NCBI GenBank assembly: GCA_025350085.1
Contig: JANXYI010000456.1
Location: 1-9,026 of the forward strand
DNA from: Deltaproteobacteria bacterium
Lineage (GTDB): Bacteria; Desulfobacterota; Desulfovibrionia; Desulfovibrionales; Desulfovibrionaceae
DNA length: 9,026 nucleotides
Reading direction: 5' to 3'
Shown here one piece after another: positions 1 to 6,557 of the stretch. The position numbers were made by a program, and so were the translations under genes. The stretch's first letter is position 1. Each line of letters opens with the position of its first letter. Under the pieces are notes generated by a model. That model saw only the letters and a program-made list of their open reading frames with translations, searched no databases and was not told the DNA's origin.

Positions 1-62
1 ATCCCCCGCCGCTCGCGCTCCCTCTGCAGTAGAGCTCCGACTTCCAACAAATTCATGGCCAT
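1..62 (-). CDS. N-terminus of a probable helix-turn-helix (RodZ/XRE-like) protein, partial
   Basis: Reading leftwards from 62, an open frame gives 20 codons, MAMNLLEVGALLQRERERRG, and then leaves the window. The pattern of a short hydrophobic start, then LG(A/E)xLRxERExRG, is the usual opening of the cytoplasmic helix-turn-helix domain of RodZ-like (DUF4115-type) and some XRE-family proteins, where the next residues would be an L/M-S-x-E-x-[VI] helix. The start is ATG at 62 or ATG at 56; neither has a strong Shine-Dalgarno sequence. It lies 21 bp downstream of the SurA-like gene with no terminator between, so it is probably the last visible member of the mfd operon. If it is RodZ-like, it would be a membrane-anchored protein of cell-shape control, but the membrane segment and C-terminal domain are outside the window. 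Only 20 residues are visible, so the family is a guess from pattern alone. Confidence 0.5.
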   Translation of the reverse strand, partial: MAMNLLEVGALLQRERERRG

Positions 63-83
63 GCCCGGCACCCGCTGAACTAA

Positions 84-1049
84 CTACACGTTCTTGTATT
101 CGATGACGGCTTTCTCGCGCTGCTTCTTCATGTAGTCCTGAAAGACCTTTTCAAACTTGCCCTCGTGCAGGGAGTTGTAGATCTGATCGCGTACGGCCTC
201 CAGGGGGATCTCTTCGCCCTCCTTGGTGCTGACCACCTGGAGCAGGCCTTCAAAGTCCTGAACGCGGATGGGTTCGGCGACCTGACCGGGCTTGAGCCCG
301 CGCAGGACTTCGCCCCACCCCGGCGCCAAATCCTTCCAGGCGATGAATCCAATGTCGCCGCCGTGCCCGGCCCCAGGTCCCTGGGTGAACTTGTCCGCAG
401 CCTGGGCAAAGGTCATCTGCCCGGACTCGATGGCCGCCTTGAGCTCCGTGGCCGACTTCCCGGCCGGCAGCAGGATGAGCGCCAGCTGGACCATGCTGTC
501 CTTGGAGTACTCGGCCTTGCGCGCATTGTACTGCTGTTCCACCTCGGTGTCCGTGACCACGACCTTGGACGTGACCACCCCGCCGATGAGCCGGTGCTTG
601 ATGATGTCGCGCCGCATGTTGCGCTTGAACTCATCAAGGGTGATGCGCAAGAGATCCAGCTGCTTCTTGAATTCCGCGTCGTCCAGCTTGCGCTTCTCGC
701 GGAAGACCTTGATCTGCTCATCCACTTCGACATCGGTGACCTTGAGCTTATAGCGCTCGGCATCCTGCAGGATGAGGATGTCGTCGATCATCTGCTCCAG
801 GGCCTGGCTGCGGAGCATGCTCACCTGCCGCAGCTCGTCCGGCCCGAGGGTGCGCCCTCGCAGCTGCTCATGGACCGGGCGCAGGCGCTCCTCAAGCTCG
901 TAGCGGGTGATGATCTTGCCATTGACCGTGACCACGATGCTGTCCAGCACGGTGTCGGCGGCCTGGGCAACGCCGGCAAGGGCAAGCAGGACCAGCACAA
1001 GGGTCAGCCGGGCCGCAAGGCCGATCCTGGAAAACCGAAATGGGCGCAT
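84..1049 (-). CDS. surA: SurA-like periplasmic peptidylprolyl isomerase with one parvulin domain
   Basis: This is a 321-residue secreted chaperone and prolyl cis-trans isomerase, expected to help outer-membrane proteins fold in the periplasm. Residues 1-30 are a signal peptide (R4, R6 and R9, then a long Leu/Val/Ala core) with a signal peptidase I site AQA|AD. A SurA N-terminal chaperone region follows at about 34-175 (DSIVVTVNGKIITRYELEE, then LEQMIDDILILQDA). One parvulin domain at about 184-275 keeps the GGDIGF motif at 230-235 and the typical LKPGQVAEPI segment. E. coli SurA is about 430 residues with two parvulin domains; here there is one. The open frame extends upstream to a GTG at 1094, but ATG at 1049 has GAGGAG four bases before it and starts a normal signal peptide. 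It lies 73 bp downstream of the lipoprotein gene in the same operon. The family is clear; catalytic activity is inferred from the intact motif. Confidence 0.9.
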   Translation of the reverse strand: MRPFRFSRIGLAARLTLVLVLLALAGVAQAADTVLDSIVVTVNGKIITRYELEERLRPVHEQLRGRTLGPDELRQVSMLRSQALEQMIDDILILQDAERYKLKVTDVEVDEQIKVFREKRKLDDAEFKKQLDLLRITLDEFKRNMRRDIIKHRLIGGVVTSKVVVTDTEVEQQYNARKAEYSKDSMVQLALILLPAGKSATELKAAIESGQMTFAQAADKFTQGPGAGHGGDIGFIAWKDLAPGWGEVLRGLKPGQVAEPIRVQDFEGLLQVVSTKEGEEIPLEAVRDQIYNSLHEGKFEKVFQDYMKKQREKAVIEYKNV

Positions 1050-1053
1050 AGGT

Positions 1054-1059
1054 CTCCTC
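1054..1059 (-). promoter_or_regulatory. Ribosome binding site of the SurA-like gene
   Basis: GAGGAG on the minus strand, four bases (ACCT) before ATG at 1049. It decides the start in favour of 1049 over the in-frame GTG at 1094, which would add 15 residues in front of the signal peptide and has no comparable site. Confidence 0.75.
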
Positions 1060-1069
1060 GAAGCAGCGG

Positions 1070-1096
1070 AAAAAACGAACCAGCGGCCCGCCACTG
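1070..1096 (-). terminator. Weak terminator or attenuator between lipoprotein and SurA-like genes
   Basis: On the minus strand, CAGTGG (1096-1091) can pair with CCGCTG (1086-1081) around a CGGG loop, with one G-U pair. Five bases later comes a run of six T (1075-1070). The stem is only 6 bp and the T-run is displaced, so this is at best a leaky terminator that would lower surA expression relative to mfd. An alternative overlapping stem (CCGCC/GGCGG) is possible. Function is inferred. Confidence 0.25.
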
Positions 1097-1122
1097 CGGC
1101 GGACTCGTCTCAACAGGAAGCC

Positions 1123-2232
1123 TTATCCGGTCTCGTTGCCGCTGGCAACGCCCTCCTGCGCACCCGGCTGCCCCGCCTCCGCGGGCGAGGCCTCGGGCGG
1201 CAGGTCCTCGTCGTCCTCCTTGTGCAGCAGGCGCTGGCTCACCAGGATCACCGAGGCGTCCACGGCCTTGGTCAGCCAGGCGTCCAGGGCCTGCTGGAGG
1301 CGCTGCTCCACGAGGGCGGCCTCCACCTGGGTATAGGCCTGGGTCACGTCCAGGGTCTGCGCAGGCAGACGCTCCAGGAGCAGCAGCCCCTCGAACACGC
1401 CCCGGCCCGCCACGACCACGCCCGGTCCGCCCGGCTGGGCGCTGTGCAGGGCCTCGGTCCAGGGGGCGCTCACGAGCTCGCGGGGCACTGTGACCTCACG
1501 CGCCTGGATGCCGGGAAAGGCCTCGGCCACGGCCTTGACGTTCTTCTGCTGCCGGTAGAGCGCCAGGGCCCTGTCCACCGTGTCCCGGCTCGGCCCGTGG
1601 ACCACCACCAGGCGCAGGCGCTCGGGCAGGCGGAAATCGGCCACATGTTCGCGGTAGTAGGCCTCGACCTCGCGGTAGTCCAGGTGGATCTGGGGCCGCA
1701 GCACCAGGCGCTGGAACTTCTCCACCCCGCAGGTGTAGCGCAGGTGCCTGCGCCACATGGCCAGGTCGACGAACTCGTCGGCCAGCATCTGGTCGAAGCT
1801 GTCCTCGGGATAGTCGGCGCGGACCTTGGCCTCGGCCTCGGCCAGCTCCGCATCGCTGACCTCCTGCCCGCGCTTCTCCAGCTCCTGGCTCACCAGCTCC
1901 ATGGCCACGAGCCCGCCCAGAATCTGGCCGTAGGCCTCGCGCAGGGCGCCCACGGTGGGCAGGGAGCCGGAAAAGGCGTCGAAATGCAGCAGGTCGTACT
2001 GGAACTCCAGCATCTCCAGGCGGATGGGCCGACCGTTGACCTTGGCCACCACGCCCACATCGCCCTCAGCCTTGCGGCCGCAGCCAGCGACACACAGAGC
2101 CAGCAGCGCCAAAAGCGCAAAGAGCGCCAGGAGCGTGACGACAGGCAGTGCGGCCCGCGCGCACCCAAATGTGGATGGGGGCGTGGATGGGGACGGGGAT
2201 GGGGACGTGGACGTGGGTGTGGACGTGGGCAT
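1123..2232 (-). CDS. Lipoprotein with SurA-type N-terminal domain and degenerate parvulin domain
   Basis: This is a 369-residue predicted lipoprotein, probably a periplasm-facing chaperone. A lipobox LCVAGC ends at Cys51, preceded by a Leu/Ala-rich hydrophobic segment (about 29-47). Residues 60-200 resemble the SurA N-terminal region (VVAKVNGRPIRLEMLEFQYD, then a Glu/Ala-rich helix and YREVEAYYREHVADF). Residues about 203-290 have parvulin-like order, ending in PGGPGVVVAGRGVFEGLLLLE, but the GGD[IL]G motif is absent, so isomerase activity is doubtful. The tail (about 338-369) is acidic, with Pro and Gly. The N-terminus is odd: residues 2-21 are a Pro/Ser/Thr run coded by a hexanucleotide array, ahead of a signal peptide with a single Arg. 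No ATG or GTG, and no usable TTG, lies between there and the lipobox, so ATG at 2232 stands. That ATG shares its A with the mfd stop (TGATG), implying translational coupling. The partner SurA-like gene follows 73 bp downstream. Confidence 0.8.
   Translation of the reverse strand: MPTSTPTSTSPSPSPSTPPSTFGCARAALPVVTLLALFALLALLALCVAGCGRKAEGDVGVVAKVNGRPIRLEMLEFQYDLLHFDAFSGSLPTVGALREAYGQILGGLVAMELVSQELEKRGQEVSDAELAEAEAKVRADYPEDSFDQMLADEFVDLAMWRRHLRYTCGVEKFQRLVLRPQIHLDYREVEAYYREHVADFRLPERLRLVVVHGPSRDTVDRALALYRQQKNVKAVAEAFPGIQAREVTVPRELVSAPWTEALHSAQPGGPGVVVAGRGVFEGLLLLERLPAQTLDVTQAYTQVEAALVEQRLQQALDAWLTKAVDASVILVSQRLLHKEDDEDLPPEASPAEAGQPGAQEGVASGNETG
2171..2230. repeat. Imperfect tandem hexanucleotide array, 10 units
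   Basis: Ten consecutive 6-bp units on the plus strand vary around G[TG]GGA[CT] and G[TG]GGG[CT], for example GTGGAT, GGGGAC, GTGGAC and GTGGGC. The array abuts and includes the first codons of the lipoprotein gene on the minus strand, where it encodes alternating Thr/Pro-Ser pairs. Because units are 6 bp, gain or loss of a unit would change the protein by two residues without a frameshift. Length variability is inference. Confidence 0.85.
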
Positions 2233-5200
2233 CAGCTCCCGGCCTTGTCCGGCAAGCTCGCGTTGCCGGTTAAAAGCGTCTCCAGTTCCGAGCGCAAGTA
2301 CTCCAACCCGCCGCGCACGTCCAGGCCCTCGGGGTAGCGCACCTCGAGCTTGGAGGGCGGCAAGAGCCTTGCCTGGCGCGTATGGGCACCCACCCAGGCC
2401 ACCAGCGCCTCCGGGCTCACGGCCCCGGTCTGCTGGCCCCAGATGAGCACGGCGCGGCCGGGCGCAAGTTCGGCCCGGAGCACCTGCAGCCGGGAGAGCA
2501 CGGCCTTGGCCTCCAGCACGGCCAGGAAGTTCTGGGCCGACTCGGGCAGCGGCCCGAAACGGTCGCGCATCTCGGCCGCCAGTTCCACCAGCAGGGTCTG
2601 GCCGCGCGCGCTGGACAGGGCCTTGTAGTAGCGCAGGCGCTCCTTGGGATCGGTGACGTAGTCCGCGGGCAGGTGCGCCTCAAACACGAACTGCAGCTCC
2701 GGGTTGGTCTCCTGGGTGAGCGGGCCGCCGCGGATGCGCCGCACCTCCTCCTCCAGCATCTCCAAGAAGAGGTCCAGGCCCACCCGGGCGATCTGGCCGC
2801 TTTGCACCTCGCCCAGGATGTTGCCCGCGCCGCGCAGGCGCAGGTCCTCCATGGCCACCTGGAAGCCCGCGCCCAGGTAGTCCAGCTCCAGGATGATGCG
2901 CAGGCGACGCTTGGAGATCTCCGGCAGGCGCTCCAGGCTCGGCACAACGAAATAGGCGTAGGCTTGCCTGTCGCTGCGGCCCACGCGGCCGCGCAGCTGG
3001 TACAGCTGGCCCAGGCCGAACATCTGGGCCTGGTCCACGATGAGCGTGTTGGCGTTGGGGAAGTCCAGGCCGGACTCGATGATGGCCGTGCAGACCAGCA
3101 CGTCAAGCTCCTTGTGCCAGAAGCCGTGCATGGCGTCCTCCAGCGCGCGCTCGTTCATCTGGCCGTGGGCCAGGCCCACGCGCGCGCCGGGCGCCAGGCC
3201 CCGCACATACTCCGCCACCTGCTCCAGGCCCTCCACGCGGTTGTAGACCCAGAACACCTGGCCGCCGCGTTCCAGCTCGCGCGCCAGCACGTTCATGAGC
3301 AGCGTGTCGTCGCGTTCGATGAGCGCCGTATCCACGGGCTTGCGGTCCTCGGGCGGGGTCTCGATGACGGAGAGCCCGCGCAGGCCCGAGAGGGACAACT
3401 GGAGGGTGCGCGGGATGGGCGTAGCGGTCAGCGTCAGCACGTCGATGTTCTTGCGCAGAAGCTTGAGCTTTTCCTTGTGCTTGACCCCGAAGCGCTGCTC
3501 CTCGTCCAGGATGAGCAGGCCCAGGTTCGGCAGCTCCACATCCTTGGAGATGAGCCGGTGCGTGCCGATCAAGATGTCCACCTCGCCGCGTCGCGCCGCC
3601 TCGATGACCAGTTTCTGGCGCGTGGGCGGCACAAAGCGGCTGAGCATGGCCACGCGCACCGGGAAGCCCTCCATGCGCCGGGTGAAGGTCTGGTAGTGCT
3701 GCTCGGCCAGCACCGTGGTCGGGCACAGGAGCGCCACCTGACGGCCGTCGGACACGGCGCGGAAGGCCGCGCGCAGGGCCACCTCGGTCTTGCCGAAGCC
3801 CACGTCGCCGCAGACCAGCCGGTCCATGGGCTCGCTCCCGGCCATGTCCACGAACACGTCATCGATGGCCTTGGACTGGTCCGGGGTCTCCTCGAAGCCG
3901 AAGGTGGCCTCGAACTCGCGGTACATCTCGTCCGGCGGGCCGTAGGAATAGCCCTTGGCCACGCGGCGGAAGGCGTACATCTCCACCAGGTCCTGGGCGA
4001 TCTTCTCGATGGCCTTTCTCGCGCGCTCCGTGCTCTTGGCCCACAGGCTGCCGCCCAGGCGGTCCAGGCGCGGATCCAGGCCCTCGGGTCCCTTGAAGCG
4101 CTGCACCAGGTTCAGGCGGTCCACGGGCAGATACAGCTTGTCCTCGCCGTCGAAGAACAGCAGCAGGTAGTCGTTGGCCACCTCGCCGACGCGCAGGTGG
4201 TGCAGCCCGCCGAAGCGCGCCACCCCGTAGTCGCGGTGCACCAGCAGGTCGTCCAGGCCCAGGTCGTCGTGGCGCGTCAGGCCCTCAAAGGCCTTCTTGC
4301 GGTCGGCGCGGACCTGAGGCGCGGCCTCGGGCTGGAGGATGTCCTCGGGCAGGATGGACAGGTTGCAGAAGCTGAGCTCCATGCCGGCCTTGAGCGGCGA
4401 GATGAGCGCGGCCACCCCGCGTCCGCCGGGCTGGAACGAAGTGCCGACAACGAGGCCCTCCTGGCTGGCCAGGCCCAGGAACTTCCGGCGCGAGCGCTCG
4501 GTGTGGAAGGAGAGCAGCACCTGGGCGCCGGACGTGCCCCATTCCTTGAGGGCCGTGGTCAGGGCGGTCCAGGGACGGCGCGCGCTGTCCGGCCGCCAGA
4601 AGAGGTCCTGGAAGCTCTGGAAGGACTTCTCCGGCAGGTCCACGCCATGCTTCTCCTGGCCCATGACCAGGTCCTCGAAGACCACCTGGCGCTTGCCGAG
4701 CCAGGTGCGCCTAGCCGATTCCTCGGGCCAGCACAGGGCGTGCTGCGGCCAGCGGAAGCCGCTCTCGCTGGCCTCGCGCTCCAGAAACGAGCGCCAGCCG
4801 GCAAACTGGTCGCCCAGGCGGTTGCGCAGCTCCGGGGCCGAGGCGAGCAGATACACCGCGTCCTGGGGCAGGAAGGCGTCCAGGCTGGCGGCCTCGGTAT
4901 AGAACAGGCCGGGCCAGAGCCAGGCGTCGGAGCGCTCCACGCGCTCGCCCAGCTCCTGCTCCAGGCCGAGGGTCATCTCCCCGCTCATGCGCAGCCGCCG
5001 CCAGTGCTCCTGGGCCTGGTCCAGGCGGCCCTTGTCCAGCAGCCCCGGCGAAACCGGCAAAAGCGTCATTTCCTTCAGGTCTGCGCGGGAGCGCTGGGTG
5101 GCCGGGTCGAACAGGCGGATCTCATCGAGCGTGTCGCCGAAGAACTCCAGGCGCAGGGGGAGCTGGTAGCCAGCAGCGGAGATGTCCACGATGTCGCCGC

Positions 5201-5711
5201 GCACGGCGATCTCGCCCGGGCTCGTGACCACGGGCCGACGCACGTAGCCCCAGGCCACGGCCTGCTCCAGCAGCATCTCCGGGGACAGGTCCTCATTGCG
5301 CGCGAGCGTCAGCGTACTCTGCTCCACGGCCTCCACCGCGGGCCAGCGCGGCAGCAGGTTGTCCACGGTCAAAAGCACGATGCGCGGCCCCCGGCCAAAG
5401 CAGAGCGCGTGCAGCGCGGCCCAGCGCCCGGACCAGTCCTCGGGGGTGGGCTTGCGCGGCAGGTGCTGCGGCAGGGTGATGACCGAGCGCTCCCAGGCGG
5501 GCAGGAACTCGTTCTGCACTCCGTTGAACAGGGCGAGCAGGCCCTCCAGCTCGCGAAACTCCCGCGCGCCCGCAGCCACCAGGACCACCTCCTGCCCGGC
5601 CGCGCGCAGGCAGTGCGCCAGCAGGGCTTGGGTGGCAGGGCCGCTCTTGAACACGCGCAGCGCGTTGCCACGGCCCTGGAAAAATTCGTTCAACTCCTGG
5701 GGAAACTGCAC
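2232..5711 (-). CDS. mfd: Transcription-repair coupling factor Mfd
   Basis: Mfd is a DNA translocase that removes RNA polymerase stalled at lesions and recruits UvrA for nucleotide excision repair. From the preferred start the protein has 1159 residues, close to E. coli Mfd (1148). The order is a UvrB-like N-terminal module with the typical VRGDIVDI segment, then the CarD-like RNA polymerase interaction domain (about 483-580, with HRDYGV at 492). The RecG-type helicase follows, with Walker A GDVGFGKT at 635-642, DEEQ box at 736-739, TATPIPRT, and QLRGRVGR at 905-912. The C-terminal TRCF domain lies at about 1000-1110 (RLRYYKALSSARG). All key motifs are intact. The frame opens to GTG at 5738, but GTG at 5711 has GGAG eight bases upstream while 5738 has none; the nine residues between are not conserved-looking. 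It is the first gene of the operon and overlaps the next by one base. Confidence 0.95.
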   Translation of the reverse strand: MQFPQELNEFFQGRGNALRVFKSGPATQALLAHCLRAAGQEVVLVAAGAREFRELEGLLALFNGVQNEFLPAWERSVITLPQHLPRKPTPEDWSGRWAALHALCFGRGPRIVLLTVDNLLPRWPAVEAVEQSTLTLARNEDLSPEMLLEQAVAWGYVRRPVVTSPGEIAVRGDIVDISAAGYQLPLRLEFFGDTLDEIRLFDPATQRSRADLKEMTLLPVSPGLLDKGRLDQAQEHWRRLRMSGEMTLGLEQELGERVERSDAWLWPGLFYTEAASLDAFLPQDAVYLLASAPELRNRLGDQFAGWRSFLEREASESGFRWPQHALCWPEESARRTWLGKRQVVFEDLVMGQEKHGVDLPEKSFQSFQDLFWRPDSARRPWTALTTALKEWGTSGAQVLLSFHTERSRRKFLGLASQEGLVVGTSFQPGGRGVAALISPLKAGMELSFCNLSILPEDILQPEAAPQVRADRKKAFEGLTRHDDLGLDDLLVHRDYGVARFGGLHHLRVGEVANDYLLLFFDGEDKLYLPVDRLNLVQRFKGPEGLDPRLDRLGGSLWAKSTERARKAIEKIAQDLVEMYAFRRVAKGYSYGPPDEMYREFEATFGFEETPDQSKAIDDVFVDMAGSEPMDRLVCGDVGFGKTEVALRAAFRAVSDGRQVALLCPTTVLAEQHYQTFTRRMEGFPVRVAMLSRFVPPTRQKLVIEAARRGEVDILIGTHRLISKDVELPNLGLLILDEEQRFGVKHKEKLKLLRKNIDVLTLTATPIPRTLQLSLSGLRGLSVIETPPEDRKPVDTALIERDDTLLMNVLARELERGGQVFWVYNRVEGLEQVAEYVRGLAPGARVGLAHGQMNERALEDAMHGFWHKELDVLVCTAIIESGLDFPNANTLIVDQAQMFGLGQLYQLRGRVGRSDRQAYAYFVVPSLERLPEISKRRLRIILELDYLGAGFQVAMEDLRLRGAGNILGEVQSGQIARVGLDLFLEMLEEEVRRIRGGPLTQETNPELQFVFEAHLPADYVTDPKERLRYYKALSSARGQTLLVELAAEMRDRFGPLPESAQNFLAVLEAKAVLSRLQVLRAELAPGRAVLIWGQQTGAVSPEALVAWVGAHTRQARLLPPSKLEVRYPEGLDVRGGLEYLRSELETLLTGNASLPDKAGS

Positions 5712-5719
5712 GGCCAAAA

Positions 5720-5723
5720 CTCC
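5720..5723 (-). promoter_or_regulatory. Probable ribosome binding site of mfd
   Basis: GGAG on the minus strand, eight bases before GTG at 5711. No Shine-Dalgarno-like sequence precedes the alternative GTG at 5738. This is the reason for the shorter start. Confidence 0.5.
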
Positions 5724-5740
5724 AGCGCGCGGCGCCACGG

Positions 5741-5763
5741 ATAATGGCGTCGCGTCATGCGGT
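5741..5763 (-). promoter_or_regulatory. Possible mfd promoter region (weak)
   Basis: The upstream terminator at 5769-5810 means mfd needs its own promoter unless there is read-through, and only about 55 bp are available. The best -10-like hexamer on the minus strand is CATTAT (5746-5741; four of six matches). No convincing -35 lies 17-18 bases upstream. A transcription start near 5734 would fall at or past GTG 5738, which would favour the 5711 start. This is tentative. Confidence 0.2.
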
Positions 5764-5768
5764 TGCGG

Positions 5769-5810
5769 AAAATAAAGCCGCCTCTTCGCCGGGAACAGCG
5801 AAAAGGCGGC
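5769..5810 (-). terminator. Intrinsic terminator of cheW
   Basis: Thirteen-base arms at 5810-5798 and 5789-5777 pair on the minus strand with one G-U pair, around an 8-base loop. They are followed immediately by TTTATTTT (5776-5769). The T-rich tail lies on the minus-strand 3' side only, so it ends transcription coming from cheW (stop at 5837) and insulates mfd from it. On the plus strand the hairpin is followed by A residues and would not work. Confidence 0.88.
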
Positions 5811-5836
5811 AAAAATGCCTTCGCCTGGCGGTCTAG

Positions 5837-6316
5837 CTAGATCGCCGTGCCCAGGACCGCGTGTTCATCGCTGCTCAGAAGCTTGTTCAGATCAAGCAGG
5901 ATGAGCAGCCGGTCCTCGAGCTTGCCGACGCCGCTGATGTACTCGGAATCCAGCCCGGACACAACAGGCGGGGGCGGCTCCACCGTGTTGGCGGGAATGC
6001 GCAGCACCTCGGACACGGAGTCGACCACAAAGCCGACAACCATGCTGCTGATTTCAATGACGATGATGCGTGTGTGTTTGTCGTGGGCGCGGTCGGAGAG
6101 CTTGAACCGGCGCCTCAGGTCGATGATCGGGATGACCTTGCCGCGCAGGTTGATGACGCCCTCCACGAACTCCGGGGCGCGGGGCACGCGGGTGATCTCC
6201 ATGGTGCGGATGATCTCCTGCACCTTGAGGATGTCCACGCCGAACTCCTCGTCGCCGATGCTGAAGGTGACGAGCTGAATGAGGGTGTCGTCCTGGCGGC
6301 GTACGTTTTCTTCCAT
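5837..6316 (-). CDS. cheW: Chemotaxis coupling protein CheW
   Basis: CheW is a cytoplasmic scaffold that links chemoreceptors to the histidine kinase CheA. The 159-residue protein is a single CheW domain of usual length. A beta-strand start (TLIQLVTFSIGDEEFGVDI, residues 11-29) leads into the hallmark segment VPRAPEFVEGVINLRGK (44-60), then VIPIIDLRRRF (61-71). A second half follows with VVGFVVDSVSEVLRIP (93-108) and LLILLDLNKLL (137-147). The start at ATG 6316 has AAGGAG six bases upstream. An in-frame ATG at 6436 would add 40 residues with no conserved character and no Shine-Dalgarno sequence. No cheA, receptor or cheY lies beside it; it has its own promoter-like sequence and terminator, so it appears to be a one-gene unit serving an array encoded elsewhere. 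Confidence 0.95.
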   Translation of the reverse strand: MEENVRRQDDTLIQLVTFSIGDEEFGVDILKVQEIIRTMEITRVPRAPEFVEGVINLRGKVIPIIDLRRRFKLSDRAHDKHTRIIVIEISSMVVGFVVDSVSEVLRIPANTVEPPPPVVSGLDSEYISGVGKLEDRLLILLDLNKLLSSDEHAVLGTAI

Positions 6317-6322
6317 TTCCGG

Positions 6323-6328
6323 CTCCTT
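6323..6328 (-). promoter_or_regulatory. Ribosome binding site of cheW
   Basis: AAGGAG on the minus strand, six bases before ATG at 6316. It settles the start against the upstream in-frame ATG at 6436. Confidence 0.8.
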
Positions 6329-6391
6329 GTTGTCCGCCCCGGGAGCGGGCGGGCGATGACCAAAGCGGCCTACACTACAGTTCTCTTTTAA

Positions 6392-6421
6392 ATACTTTGC
6401 AGCATCCTGGGGATTTGTCAA
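6392..6421 (-). promoter_or_regulatory. Sigma-70-like promoter of cheW
   Basis: On the minus strand a perfect TTGACA (6421-6416) is followed after 18 bases by AAGTAT (6397-6392), which keeps the A and T at the most conserved -10 positions. It sits in a locally AT-rich patch about 75 bp upstream of the cheW start. The alternative reading as a sigma-28 promoter fits less well because the TAAA to GCCG spacing is 17 rather than 15. Confidence 0.5.
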
Positions 6422-6468
6422 CGGGCTTTGCGGCATTCACGCTCGTTCGGGCCCGAAAACAGCCCTGT

Positions 6469-6497
6469 TTGACGTCCGGACAACAAACGGCTATCCA
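6469..6497 (+). promoter_or_regulatory. Possible promoter of the 72-residue protein gene
   Basis: TTGACG (6469-6474), a 17-base spacer and TATCCA (6492-6497) lie 60 bp upstream of ATG 6558. A competing candidate is TTGTTT (6502-6507), an 18-base spacer and AATAAC (6526-6531). Neither is strong. The divergent cheW promoter begins about 48 bp to the left, so the two genes share one control region. Confidence 0.3.
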
Positions 6498-6557
6498 GCC
6501 CTTGTTTCCATCGAACCACGGCGGGAATAACTTTACCCCTCGAAGGATACATAGCGC

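Noticed and set aside
165..2337. Long plus-strand open frames (165-1493 and 907-2337) opposite the SurA-like and lipoprotein genes
   Set aside because: They are low-complexity antisense shadows; the minus-strand genes have signal peptides, domains and, for surA, a clear ribosome binding site.
2382..5744. Plus-strand open frame of 1120 codons lying opposite mfd
   Set aside because: It mirrors mfd almost exactly; its His/Gln/Leu/Ala-rich translation is the usual artefact of GC-rich third positions on the other strand, and mfd has every family motif.
6354..6386. Sigma-28 (flagellar) promoter upstream of cheW, TAAA and GCCG on the minus strand
   Set aside because: Spacing is 17 rather than 15 bases and the -10 part reads GCCGCTTT, matching only GCCG; the TTGACA-type promoter just upstream fits better.
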